A stretch of DNA of 64,000 nt from the NCBI GenBank assembly GCA_037447655.1, contig JBBHKE010000516.1, positions 219,322 to 283,321 on the forward strand, read 5' to 3'. Under the pieces are notes generated by a model that was given only the letters and a program-made list of their open reading frames with translations, ran no database searches and had not been told where the DNA came from. Position numbers and translations under genes: made by a program. This stretch comes from Zygnema cylindricum (taxonomy: Eukaryota > Streptophyta > Zygnematophyceae > Zygnematales > Zygnemataceae). Positions 36,216-64,000 of this stretch are shown here, piece by piece. Position 1 is the stretch's first letter, and the number at the start of each line of letters is the position of its first letter.

Positions 36216-38963
36216 GTCTCAAGCCGCAGTCAGTGCTTCCCTTGAGGATAGAACAGCAGATGTTCAGGAATCCGAGGAGGAGGACGATTCATTTGAGCCT
36301 ATTGAAAAACGTAAAGAACTCTCTGATCTCCTAATGATTTGAAAATATCTGAATACTTGTTAGCTTCATGTCCTGTGATGCATCTGATTTGCATCTAAAT
36401 GTTTATCTCAGTAATATTTAAGATTTGCTACTTCTGTTCAACTTTTATCATGCTCTTATCGCTGATAAAACTGAATAAGGTACTTTTTAGTTCTTTTACT
36501 GCAGTTACTGCTCAAGGAATCAATGCTGGAGATGTGAAAAAGCTTCAAGAAGCTGGAATATTTACCTGCAATGGCCTTCTCATGAGAACAAAGAAGGTAA
36601 ATTGATGATCGATTGCCAACCTGCTACATCCAACTTGCATATGAACAAATTATTCCAGTCTAAAACCTGCTATTGGTTTAAGTTTGATTTTTTTTTTCTC
36701 AATAGTCACGTCTTCTTTGGTCATTGTCCTTCAGATTGAAATTATGGAACACGAGCTAAGAGGTAAAGGTATACTTATCCTTTTTCATGATTGTTATTGC
36801 TGCCTGAGCAGGCACTTTGTAACGTCAAAGGATTATCAGAAGCAAAAGTGGACAAGATTGTGGAAGCTGCCGAAAAGCTTGTGGTAGGTTATCATTACGG
36901 AGTTCCTGTTGTACCTTCTAACGTGGCCTGGTTCCTCTACTAGTGAAATTATATTGGAGCGTTATTTTTTTCTTGAAACCAATGTAGTTCTTGTTTTTTT
37001 ATCAAGATTTGATTCATATTCTCGAGAAACGGCAAAAAATCTTTATACAATTTTTTAGTTTTTTTGGTAACCGTTTTGTTTCCTTGACTTAGACATCAGC
37101 AAGCAATCCGGTTTATTGGCCACGCTAATGCCTCGACAAGGACTATGAATAAGTGGCCTCAATTTTTTCCTATTTAATATGATGCGGATTTGAAACTGTT
37201 TTTGCAGAACTTGGGCTACATCACTGGCAATGAAGCTCTGAATAAGGTCAGTTCTGATGATGCAGCGTTTTCATTCACACCATGGTATTTTTACTCTGGG
37301 GCTATACTTTCTTGCAAGAATAGTGAAGTCCTGCTTGGTGAATACTTCTTTTTATTCACACTACAATTTTTTTTAGTTGAGAATCTACTGTTTTGTAAAT
37401 GCAGTGAGGTAATCTATAACGTCTTGCATGTGGATACTTCTGAAAACTGTTTCTGCTGAAATCTGAACCAATCATCTTGGCAGCAAATTTGGCAAATTTT
37501 AATGCTAACCCTCTCACTTTCTCTGTCTCTCTCTCCCCCCACCTTTCTCCCCCTTCCTCTCCCTCCCTCCCTCCCTCCCTCTCTCCCTCCCCCTCTCTCT
37601 CTCCCTGTTGCAGAGGAAATCAGTTGTGCGTATAACAACTGGAAGCCAGGCCCTCGACGAAGTGCTTGGTGGTATGATCACTTTAGTCAGAATAAAACTC
37701 TCTCAATTATGCAAGTAAAGTTTGTTAATTTATGGTTGCTTACTGAACACACATGCTTCCGCATGCAGGGGGAATTGAAACAATGGCGATAACAGAGGCG
37801 TTTGGGGAATTCAGGTAATATTTATAGCGAGAAAAATCCACCCTTGTTGAGTCAAAATCAATAGGAACTGTCGTTGATAAACCTGGAAAAAACGATTCAT
37901 CACATTTATGATATGTTACTGCTTTCAGGATATGTGAGATATCCACCAGCTAGAGCCCGACTTTACTGAAACAATTTTGATTAATACTAAAACATGATAC
38001 AACTTATCACCCTGCCCCTTGTTTGCAGGACTGGCAAGACGCAGATAGCACATACACTTTGTGTTTCTACTCAGGTACTAATCATGGTCCCAAGAAGCTG
38101 TGTCCTGTTACAACAAGGAAACGATTCTTTCTTTTTCTATTGTTGAAGGTCTTTTGCAAGGTTTTTACTCTATTCTTTTTATGAGCTGATAATTTCCATG
38201 TTTTTGCGCAGCTTCCTCTAAGCATGCATGGCGGAAACGGAAAAGTTGCCTACATCGATACAGAGGGCACATTGTATCCGTCATTATTTTTTACTCTTTG
38301 TCCTCTAGTTATAAAATGGAAGTTTTAGCTCTTCAAAATTCATACTTCCTTGCATAGTTGACGTTTCATAGAAATTTTATATTTCCTTGTAAAATTTGAT
38401 ATTTCCTTGCAAATTTCATATTTCCTTGACTTGTATGTTATCACAGTCGACCAGATCGTATCGTTCCCATTGCTGAAAGGTTTGGATTGGATGCTAACGC
38501 GGTTTTGGATAATGTAAGTATGAAACTGCGTCTGGAAACCCATACATTTCTTCCATTAACTCTCGATAAAATTCAGTTACAAGCGTAAGTTGGTTTTGCA
38601 AGTCTCAACCTAGATTGTTTCTTTCTGTTTCATTGTTGTAGATTCAAGATGATTTATATTCTGTGTTTGTGGTTTTTGCAGATTGTATATGCAAGGGCAT
38701 ATACGCATGAACATCAGTTTAATCTGCTGGTTGCGCTAGCAGCCAAAATGTCCGAGGAACCTTTCCGGTTGCTGGTGAGTTTATGTGTTATGCACTATGG
38801 TGAGTTCAACCACATTCCGTGGCCACAGTCTAGAATATCTATTTTATATAAGTTTTATCACGGACAAAAACAAATTTTAACGTGTGTTTAACAGGTTGTA
38901 GACTCCATTACAGCTCTATTTCGTGTGGACTTCTCTGGCCGAGGTGAATTAGCTGAAAGACAG
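36216..38963 (+). CDS. DMC1: DMC1 meiotic recombinase, 5' start not found and 3' exons missing
   Basis: DMC1 is the meiosis-specific RecA/RAD51-family ATPase that forms filaments on single-stranded DNA for interhomologue strand exchange. Eleven exons: 36216-36310, 36505-36596, 36812-36883, 37208-37246, 37614-37671, 37769-37814, 38029-38074, 38212-38273, 38447-38513, 38682-38774, 38895-38963. All phases join, giving about 246 codons. The helix-hairpin-helix domain reads [13 protein letters not shown] and [11 protein letters not shown]. Walker A is GEFRTGKTQ, Walker [12 protein letters not shown], and [18 protein letters not shown] lies between. Choice of DMC1 over RAD51 rests on [27 protein letters not shown] and EHQFNLL. 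After [13 protein letters not shown] the next exon should encode the QKLAQMLSRL segment and the ssDNA-binding loops, about 100 residues. Instead an acceptor TTTTTTTGCAG at 39165 is followed by (AG)n and unrelated sequence. Confidence 0.9.
37499..37610 (+). repeat. CT/CCCT microsatellite before DMC1 exon 5 of this model
   Basis: A C/T tract of about 110 bases runs up to CCCTGTTGCAG, the acceptor of the exon at 37614. It probably serves as an extended polypyrimidine tract. Confidence 0.85.
38342..38432 (+). repeat. ~22-bp minisatellite ATATTTCCTTG near a DMC1 acceptor
   Basis: Four imperfect copies of a unit with ATATTTCCTTGNAAATTT lie just upstream of the acceptor ATCACAG of the exon starting at 38447. 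Confidence 0.65.
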
Positions 38964-39160
38964 GTATTTTCTGTCCTTAACTACTACATCTGTTGTAGTT
39001 CAATGCTTGGAGATTATTTTGGAAGATGATCAATGACGCTACTCGTCCTGCTGTTAAAGCTGGACTCTTGTTAAAGCTAGTTGCCTTTCTGGTTTAGGGA
39101 AAAAATTACAAGCTATGACCAGAACAAATATTCTTACTGAGTATTATGCCCTGATTTTTT

Positions 39161-39399
39161 TGCAGAGAGAGAGAGAGAGAGAGAGAGAGCACAAAAAATT
39201 GATTGAGTTCAGTTTTGCTTTCAGAGGTCAGAATGAAGTATTAGATTCCCACTTGTATCAAATTCCAACATATCTTCAGAAAGAAAAGATACTTGTATTC
39301 CCCACCAGTGGAAAAACTGAGACTCAGTTTAAAAATGATTTGATTTCTTAGGATTAAGGGTTTTGGGATTTTTAGGTGATTTTAAATTAACAAACTTAC
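39161..39399. other. Junction between truncated DMC1 and truncated glucosidase
   Basis: An intron acceptor-like TTTTTTTGCAG (ending 39165) is followed by (AG)12 or so to about 39189, then sequence with no match to either gene up to the donor of the glucosidase exon ending at 39400. Neither the remaining DMC1 exons nor the remaining glucosidase exons are present. Confidence 0.75.
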
Positions 39400-57250
<17,851 letters not shown>

Positions 57251-57527
57251 AGCATAGTGAAGGGGGGGAGAGGGAGAAGTGGAAGAAGGAAGAGGTAAGG
57301 GGGAAGAGAAAATGGAGAGTAGAGGAGAGAGAAAGGGAGAGGGAGACGGAAAGGAAAGAACTGGAGATATTACTAGTTTTCTACATTTTGTTATTTTGAC
57401 TCTCAAGAGGCGATATAGGTCCAGATTTTGTATCGAGCACGATATTCGATACACACGCCGAAGAAATGAATTGAAAAAAAACCGTACTGTACTTACAGTA
57501 CAGTAATGTACAATACTGTACTGTACA

Positions 57528-58645
57528 GTACAGTACACCGCGCATCGTAATTAGAGTAATGAAAAAATTAGAGTAAAAAAAGAGAAAAAAATAATTAGAG
57601 TAATTTACTTTAATTTATGTGATAGAACTGTTTCAGAAAGGAATTTACTCTAATTTATGCGGTGTACTCTAATTTGGCAAGATAATATCCTCTACTGTAA
57701 ATAAGGTATTCTTACAGAATCTGACAAAACGTACAGTTTATCGTCACTATGACGTTTGCACTACGCGGATTGTTAAAACGCAGTTACATGATAATGGCTT
57801 GTATTAAATCATTATTTGTACTTTTTTACATATAAAAGTACAACTTTGCACGGACGGACGTCATCCGTACTCCACACTATTTAAAAAGAACATATATTAG
57901 AATTAAAAACGCTAATTAATCCTTACCTTAAATAGCATAATGAAAAAATTAGAATCATTTACTCTATTTGATGTGATAGAGTCGAAATTTCGAGCGACCG
58001 AATTAGAGTAATTTACTCTAATTACGATTCGCGGTGTACAAGTAAGGTTCGTTACACCGAGAATCGTAATTAGAGTAATGAAAAAATTAGAGTTAAAAAA
58101 CTAAAAAAAACAATTAGAGTAATGAACGCTACACCGCGAATCGTAATTAGAGTAAATTACTCTAATTCGGTCGCTCGAAATTTCGACTCTATTACATCAA
58201 ATAGAGTAAATGATTCTAATTTTTTCATTATTCTATTTAAGGTAAAGTTTAATTAGCGTTTTTAATTCTAATATATGTTCGTTTTAAATAGTGTGGAGTA
58301 CGGATGACATCCGTCCGTGCAAAATTGTACTTTTATAAATGTAAAAGTACAAATAATGATTTAATACAGGCCATTATCATGTAACTGCGTTTTAACAATC
58401 CGCGCAGTGAAAACGTCATAGTGACGATAAACTGTACGTTTTGTCAGATTCTGTACGAATACCTTATTTACAGTAGAGGATATTAACTTGCCAAATTAGA
58501 GTACACCGCATAAATTAGAGTAAATTCCTTTCTAAAACAGTTCTATCACATAAATTAGAGTAAATTACTCTAATTATTTTTTTCTCTTTTTTTACTCTAA
58601 TTTTTTCATTACTCTAATTACAATGCGCGGTGTACTGTACTTTAT
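57528..58645. repeat. 1.1-kb imperfect palindrome (foldback element)
   Basis: Left arm about 57528-58040 and right arm about 58130-58645 are near-perfect reverse complements separated by about 90 bases. Both outer and inner ends carry TACACCGCGNATCGTAATTAG, the CACCGC-end motif, so each arm looks like one MITE with its own inverted ends, inserted head to head. A transcript through it would form a hairpin of about 500 bp. Confidence 0.85.
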
Positions 58646-59169
58646 GTTATAGAGCTTTTTCAACTATGAAGTTTACTCTAATTCATTTAAGCATTCTATA
58701 TTAGGTTATGTCGGCAATAATTTTTTGCGTGATAATTATGAACACTAAATTAAATGTGTCAGTCCGTATAGTATTGACGTCATTATGACGCTAGTACTAT
58801 TTGTCGCATTGAATGTCAGTTAATGTTCACACTGACGACGATGCCGTCGACGGACGAGAGTTATGCGAACGGATTTTTTTCGATGTGATTGATTTTTTTG
58901 TTTAGTGCGATTTCACGTGCGAAAGCGATTCTATTAAATCATTATTTGTACCTTTTTACTTATAAAAGTACAATTTTGCACGGTCAGACGTCGTCCATAC
59001 TACACACTATTTAAAAATAACCTATATTATAATTTTTTACGCTAATTAAACCTCACCTAAATTAGATTAGTGAAAAAATTAGAATCGATTACTCTATTTG
59101 ATGTGATAGACTCAAAATTTCGAGCGACCGAATTAGAGTAATTTACTCTAATTACGATTCGCGGTGTAA
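58646..59169. repeat. Dispersed repeat shared with 16600-16830
   Basis: GATAGAGCTTTTTCAACTAT- and GGTTATGTCGG-type blocks match 16600-16830. The right part (58920-59169) repeats one arm of the preceding palindrome, ending GATTCGCGGTGTA. No coding sequence. Confidence 0.6.
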
Positions 59170-59694
59170 TTTTCTCGCCCGTGGTGTGAAAGGTGTGAAA
59201 CCCTCTTACACAAGGCGAAATGCCCCGTGACTTTCACACTTTGCAAAATACCGCCCAGGTACCTCGGAGGTTTAGGGTTATATGTTTAGGGCTTTTTATT
59301 GGTTGTGTTTTTTTTATATAAAAAAAAAACACGAATGATAAAAAACCCTAAACATAGTCACGGTTCAGGTAAGTACTTACCTGAACCGTGCATTTTTCGG
59401 CCTTCGGAGGCCGTGTGAAAGGGTGAAAGCCTCCTGTGAAGCATCCACGTCGCCCCCCCACCCATTTCGCTTTACGACGCCTCGCGCCGCACGGCGCGTC
59501 GTATGTATAAATATGTTTAGAGTTTTTTAGGGTTTTTTTTTTATATATATATATAACACAACCAATAAAAAACCCTAAACATATAACCCTAAACCTCCGA
59601 GGTACCCGGGCAGCATTTTGCAAAGTGTGAAAGTCACGGGGCATTTCTCCTTGTGTAAGAGGGTTTCACACCTTTCACACCACGGGCGAGAAAA
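59170..59694. mobile_element. Foldback/MITE with ~140-bp terminal inverted repeats
   Basis: Terminal arms 59170-59312 and 59553-59694 start TTTTCTCGCCCGTGG and are near-identical reverse complements. The interior has three further hairpins, including a perfect 32-bp palindrome at 59359-59390 (CACGGTTCAGGTAAGT and its complement) and a GGCCTTCGGAGGCC loop. CCCTAAAC motifs lie in both arms. A target duplication is not clear. Confidence 0.75.
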
Positions 59695-59858
59695 CTAACG
59701 AACCTTACGTGTATTGAAAGCATGGCTATGCGAAAGCCATGCGAAACAGTGCGACACATCGCATCGAATTTCTCGCGACGTAGGAAAATGCAATTGTTGC
59801 CGTGTCATACCGAGGTGCCTCGTCCTATGTGACGACTGCAGCGCACAGACGAAATTAT

Positions 59859-60224
59859 TAGTGGTGTATTGGTAGCCATTTGCCAGTAACCGATATACCA
59901 CTGTTTTTGGCCTACCGATAATCGATATACTGGCACGATATATTGGTACCTAAATTATCGGTTTTTCGTCGCGATAATGCCGGTTCGATAACTATCGGCG
60001 ACAACTTCGTACTCTGGTACAGAATGGATTGTTAATAAAAGATCAAAAGCCCCCTTCGGCCCTTCCCCCCATCGCGACATCTACGTACTCATTTCGTACA
60101 TTATTTCCGTACCGTAAATTTTGTGCTATTTGAATGAATATATCGGTATCCCTCACCGTTCGATAACCGATAACTATCAGTATCAGTTCTATCACGATAC
60201 GTTTTTACTCGATACACAACCCTA
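59859..60224. mobile_element. hAT-like MITE, TATCG-rich family, 366 bp
   Basis: Ends TAGTGGTGTATTGGTA and CTCGATACACAACCCTA are diverged inverted repeats of the same family as 44221-46660. The flanks GAAATTAT (59851-59858) and TAAATTAT (60225-60232) form a 7/8 duplication. A further fragment of the family lies at about 60620-60735. Confidence 0.75.
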
Positions 60225-60232
60225 TAAATTAT

Positions 60233-61029
60233 GCTTGATATATCAATGCGACATATCGCAAAAGTTTATGCATATGATACAAATTTGGTACAATATGATC
60301 GACGTTTCAGTAAGGTTGTGTTCCCATGTAATCGTAACTTAGCTAACCTATGTGTTGTCGCGAGAAATTTGCGTACACATTTTTCAAGTCTCCCAATGCT
60401 TAAAACGAAACCGTTACTTAAGTTTGTGATGTTTTTGAAGAAGCATGTTCCCATGTAACTCAAACTTAGTCTTGTTACTTTGTTTTTTGCCGAAGATTTT
60501 TCGTACTGCTTTGAAAGCATTCCGTTCTAACGCAATGAAAGTGTTACTTTAAACTTTAATACTTTAGTTCCGTACAAGTACCATAATTACGTACTCTAAT
60601 ATGTACCACCCCCCCAAAATCGATATCATCGGCGATAATTTTCGTTGATTTTCGAGCGATATATCGGGAACCAACACCAATTGATAACCAATAATCTCAG
60701 TAACATTTTCATCGCGATAAGAGATTTCCCAGTGCACTCTACATATATTACATGCAAGTTGTACGTTTGGAAAATCTTTAGAAATTTTTAATCTTCGTAT
60801 ACAAACCTACGTGGTATCGCTCAAAATAAGAGATGAAATCACTAAAGAATGATCACTCTAAGGATAACACTCCTTAACACCTTTATGTTCCGAATGTATC
60901 ACTAAGGATCCTTAACACCTCCGAATTGTTCACAAAGGATCTTCACCACCTCTGAAGTAATAACTAAGTATTTCCAAAATAATGCTGAACAAAGTGGGTT
61001 AATTTGTGATGGGTGTGGTTTAGGGAAAA
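60233..61029. other. Gene-free stretch with a MITE fragment
   Basis: No gene. It contains GGTTGTGTTCCCATGTAA- and CATGTTCCCATGTAAC-type sequences like Harbinger-like ends, a fragment of the TATCG-rich hAT-like family (60620-60735), and CTAAGGATNCTTNACACCTCC-like short repeats (60850-60960). Confidence 0.4.
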
Positions 61030-61032
61030 TTC

Positions 61033-61224
61033 ATGAACTTCTTTTTCGCACAGAACAACAATAAAGTTGAAAAAGTTGACAAAAAAGTTGTTGAAAAAGT
61101 CTTAGAACTCATCCATTCTAGTGTATGCGGACGTGCAAATGTCCCATCTTTAAGGGGAAAAAAATACATGACCCTCACTGACGATTTTAAGGGATACACT
61201 CAAGCACACTTTTATGAGAAGTGA
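61033..61224 (+). pseudogene. Ty1/copia integrase fragment
   Basis: A 63-codon frame with VLELIHSSVCGRANVPSL and LTDDFKGYTQAHF corresponds to the beginning of the copia integrase core. The first catalytic Asp of the usual HxDxCGP motif is Ser here, and the frame ends soon after. It is a decayed remnant, not linked to the copia element at the right edge, which is on the opposite strand. Confidence 0.5.
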
Positions 61225-62760
61225 AGTATTCTCACAAGATTAACGAACTTGGAGCGCGAAACTACATAGTTGACCAGTTATTCGTCGCCGATATGATATT
61301 GGAGTGTTACGAATTACATTGGTTGGAATCCGTACGTTCAATTCGGTCACGCACCACGTCGCGTTTCACTATTTCCATGCATTATAGTCTTACGCACGTG
61401 TATGTTTCGTTTCAGTGCGTTTTGGTTACGGTATTGTATTCTGTATTTGTTTCACTTAAATGTGGTTTCGCCCCTGTTTTGATTTTAACCTTTGTTGATG
61501 TTTGGTTAGGTCGTGTTGGTTTAAGCACATTGTTCTGTCCTTGCTTTCGTGATTGTTGTTTATTTGAGTGTCTTTGCTTTACGTGCCCTTTCTTTTGTGT
61601 GTTCGTTTCTTTCGCCTTTCTTTTCCGTTTTGCCTGGTTCTATCCTCAAAGTTTTTTAGTTTTGGGTTTGAGTACACTTTTATTTTCCTTCCCTTTGTCG
61701 TCTAACTGTGTCATCTTCCTCCTCCTCATTACGTGGCATTTCCTACTTCGCGCCACTATGTACCTGCGGATCAGGCCTGCGGCCCTTGCCAACCGTACGA
61801 ACACTGGCGAAACCATTGGTGCCATCTCCCTATGTCATTACTAGCCTCTTGCCCCCCTCCCATGAATCGCCAGACTCCCGATCTCCCTTTATAGTGAGTT
61901 CAAAACATCATCCGCGTCCACACACACAATCAATCAGTCGGTATTAAAAAAAAAAAAAGTATGACATTTCCCCCCCCCCCCCCCCCGCCCCTCTTATACC
62001 CCTTATACACCCAAGAAGCAATACTTGAACCCTCTTCCTCCCCCTCTTCCCCTCTCCCCCTCTCTCCCCCTCTCTCCCCCCCCCCCCTCTCTTTTTAGAC
62101 AAGAAAAAAAAAATCTGACATTTCTCCCCCCCCTCCCCCCCCTTATACCCTTTATACACCCAAGAAGCGATACTTAACCCTTTTCCTCCTCTTCCCCCCT
62201 ATCTTTGCAATTCTGTGTCCTCCATTGGACTACAGAATACAGGAAGCCTCTAGATAGTATTTAACTAACCCACTTTAAGCCACGACCACTGCTGCCCAAG
62301 AAGGCAAACTGACAATTTGACTGCACCCCTGTGCAGCTTGGACTCCCCTGAGTCCGTAGCAAAAAGAATCACTGAAAACGGCCAACCAGCCGATAAGTTA
62401 TGAGCCGACAAAAATGCCAATTTTATAGAAAGCTCTCTTAGAGAGAGAAGACTATCTACCAGATTTTCCTAAGTCCTAAATCCGTCTCACAACCCCTATC
62501 TACTGAAGTACGGACCAATCACATGACAGTAAAGTACAAAAGGTACTATGGTCGGTGTCCTTTCTGTACGGCCTGTGTACGACAAGGCCACTGAGCAGAC
62601 GCGTGTCACTTTTCCACTCATCCGTATGTTCCCCGGAATTCCTGCGACCAAATATCATTTCTCCAGGTGGCGCCAGGTCATGCCACATCCATAAACGTCA
62701 AAGTGACCATTTCGCGATCTCGACAATGATATTCGCCGTCGGATTAAATCCGACATTAAA
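61225..62760. other. Unassigned region with a tandem C-rich repeat
   Basis: A 207-codon plus-strand frame (61221-61844) is rich in Phe, Leu, Cys and Val with no motif I recognise; its T-rich composition makes it a doubtful gene. At about 61944-62200 a unit of about 140 bp (poly(A), GACATTTC, C-run, TATACACCCAAGAAGC) is present twice in tandem. The rest shows nothing I can name. Confidence 0.35.
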
Positions 62761-63221
62761 TGTTGACCGTTGAAACAAATGTCCGATTCATTTGTTTCGT
62801 GCGAAATGACGTCCGCACTGAAATACTTTAACTAGTTCTATGTTCTTTTGTAGACATTACAATTAATCGGTTTCAGGATCATGTATCAGTTTAAATACGT
62901 ATCACACCCCATGTATTTTAACAAACTTCACGACAGACTGGTTAGAGCTACCGGCTACAAGCTACGCCGTACTCTACCGGTCAGAGGTTCGAGTCTTGCC
63001 GGACTCAACCTTTTGTTTGAGAGTGACATTTGTCACTGTTTAGTCCTGCCTGCAGAACTAAGGCAACCATGGCTTAACCACCCTCTCTATCCTTCAGTGA
63101 CTACAACAAGTATGGGGGCTAGAGAGAGGAGGTGAAGAGAGGCTGTCTGCCCTTTCCTTTTTCTTTTTATACTAAGCTATTTAAACCTAGAAAATACTCT
63201 AGAACTCAATCAATTTCAACA
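62761..63221 (-). repeat. Copia 3' LTR (left boundary uncertain)
   Basis: In the sense of the copia element, the open frame stops at 63235 and is followed by a purine-rich AACAAGGAGAG and then TGTTGAAATTG, the expected start of an LTR. A TATA-like AGTATAAAAAG follows about 50 bases in. A left end at 62761 is suggested by TGTTGA there against TCAACA at 63216-63221, but other TG positions are possible. Confidence 0.5.
62931..63010 (+). other. tRNA-like sequence with A and B box (possible SINE)
   Basis: TGGTTAGAGCTACCGG (62939-62954) resembles a Pol III A box, and GGTTCGAGTCT (62986-62996) a B box, with tRNA-like spacing. No full cloverleaf with matching acceptor ends could be drawn. It may be a tRNA-derived SINE head or a decayed tRNA. 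Confidence 0.35.
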
Positions 63222-63234
63222 CTCTCCTTGTTTT

Positions 63235-64000
63235 CTAGTCTAGTTTTACCTTTAGTTTTAGTCCATATTTTTCTCTGCAATATTTCAATTTAGGAGATGG
63301 CACTGGTTTTGTGATCATATCAGCCACCATTTCCTCATCAGATCTATATACAAGATTTACAATCTTATTCTCAACCTTTTCCCTCACAAAACTCAATCTT
63401 ATGTCCATGTGCTTAGCTTTGACATGATGTTTTGGATTAGCTGCAATTGCAATGGCAGCTTGATTATCACAAAACACTTCATGCACACCCTCCTTCATAT
63501 ACCCCAGTTCTTGCAACAAGGACTTGACCCACATTAATTCTTTCACAGCAGAACAAGAGGCCATGTACTCAACCTCCATAGTAGACTGAGCAACCACTTT
63601 TTGTTGCTTACTGCTCCAACAGCAAACACCTTCTCCCACATACAACACATATCCAAATGTGCATCTTCTCATAGGTGCGTCCCCATAACTGGCATCACTC
63701 CAAGTAGTGATGTCAATGTGCTCCCCTCCCAAATGCAACCATAACTCTCTGGTTCCCACCAAATATCTCATGACTATCTTGGCTGCCTCGCGGTCTCTCT
63801 TCCTAGGATCATTAAGACTCCTACCGAGTACTCCAACTGCTGCCGCTATGTCCGGCCTGGTACAATTCATAAAATAGATCAAACTTCCTACGACCTATCT
63901 ATAAGGGATAGACTTCATAAACTCTCTCTCCTCTGGACTCATTTGATCATCTAAGATCATCACTCCTCCTTCTACACTTCCATCACTTATTTTTTTCAAG
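63235..64000 (-). mobile_element. Ty1/copia polyprotein 3' part: reverse transcriptase end and RNase H, with one in-frame stop
   Basis: This is the C-terminal part of a copia pol polyprotein, entering from the right edge and ending at a TAG at 63235-63237. After the reverse transcriptase end (SLIYFMNCTRPDIAAAVGVL) comes RNase H with its acidic residues in TTWSDASYGD, the E of MEVEYMA, and CDNQAAIAIAANP, then the typical HMDIRLSFVREK and VADMITKP tail. An in-frame TAG at 63895-63897 interrupts the conserved PYR-VGS stretch, so this copy appears inactive unless read through. Upstream sequence to the window edge stays in the same frame (KKISDGSVEG). Confidence 0.9.

Noticed and set aside
36216-38963. 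RAD51 as identity of the recombinase
   Set aside because: Residues around [21 protein letters not shown] and EHQFNLL follow DMC1, not RAD51.
39115-39351. 78-codon frame with Arg-Glu repeats as the DMC1 C-terminus
   Set aside because: It runs through (AG)n and bears no resemblance to the conserved DMC1 C-terminal region.
61221-61844. 207-codon hydrophobic frame as a membrane protein
   Set aside because: T-rich composition explains the Phe/Leu/Val richness. No recognisable family, no splice signals, lies in transposon debris. Left as unassigned.

Overview
The window comes from a nuclear genome of the green plant lineage (land plant or streptophyte alga; I cannot name the species). It holds a plastid-type O-acetylserine (thiol)lyase with an N-terminal transit peptide, many short exons with GT-AG introns, a Ty1/copia retrotransposon, TIR transposons and very abundant microsatellites. 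Gene density is low: four recognisable genes in 64 kb. Nearly every other long open frame is low-complexity repeat or transposon debris.

Layout. 1-5.7 kb: repeats and small TIR elements. 5.75-13.27 kb, minus strand: a cytosolic-type cysteine synthase copy whose four central exons are missing. 13.3-24.0 kb: a transposon nest of Harbinger-like elements with TAA/TTA target duplications, TATCG-rich hAT-like MITEs with 8-bp target duplications, tandem repeats and palindromes. 24.05-32.18 kb, plus strand: a complete ten-exon plastid-type cysteine synthase, paralogous to and divergent from the first copy. 32.2-36.2 kb: decayed, possibly LINE-derived sequence. 36.2-38.96 kb, plus strand: DMC1 meiotic recombinase, without its 3' end. 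39.4-57.1 kb, minus strand: mannosyl-oligosaccharide glucosidase (ER glucosidase I, GCS1-like), without its 3' end. 57.5-64 kb: a 1.1-kb palindrome, other inverted repeats, a hAT-like MITE, a copia integrase fragment, and the 3' end of a copia element running off the right edge.

Most notable: introns in three genes, above all the glucosidase, contain tandem copies of their own splice junctions (exon end plus donor, or acceptor plus exon start), from one extra copy up to about eleven units. On top of this, a block of three glucosidase exons is tandemly duplicated; the downstream block is decaying and carries a hAT-like insertion whose empty site survives in the other block. Second, the convergent DMC1 and glucosidase genes both lose their 3' exons at the same place, a (GA)n microsatellite near 39.17-39.19 kb, which points to a deletion, rearrangement or assembly collapse.

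The two cysteine synthase copies act in sulfur assimilation, DMC1 in meiosis and the glucosidase in ER N-glycan trimming. They share no pathway; their proximity looks incidental. All exon calls rest on reading the sequence against remembered family conservation. No alignment or search was run.
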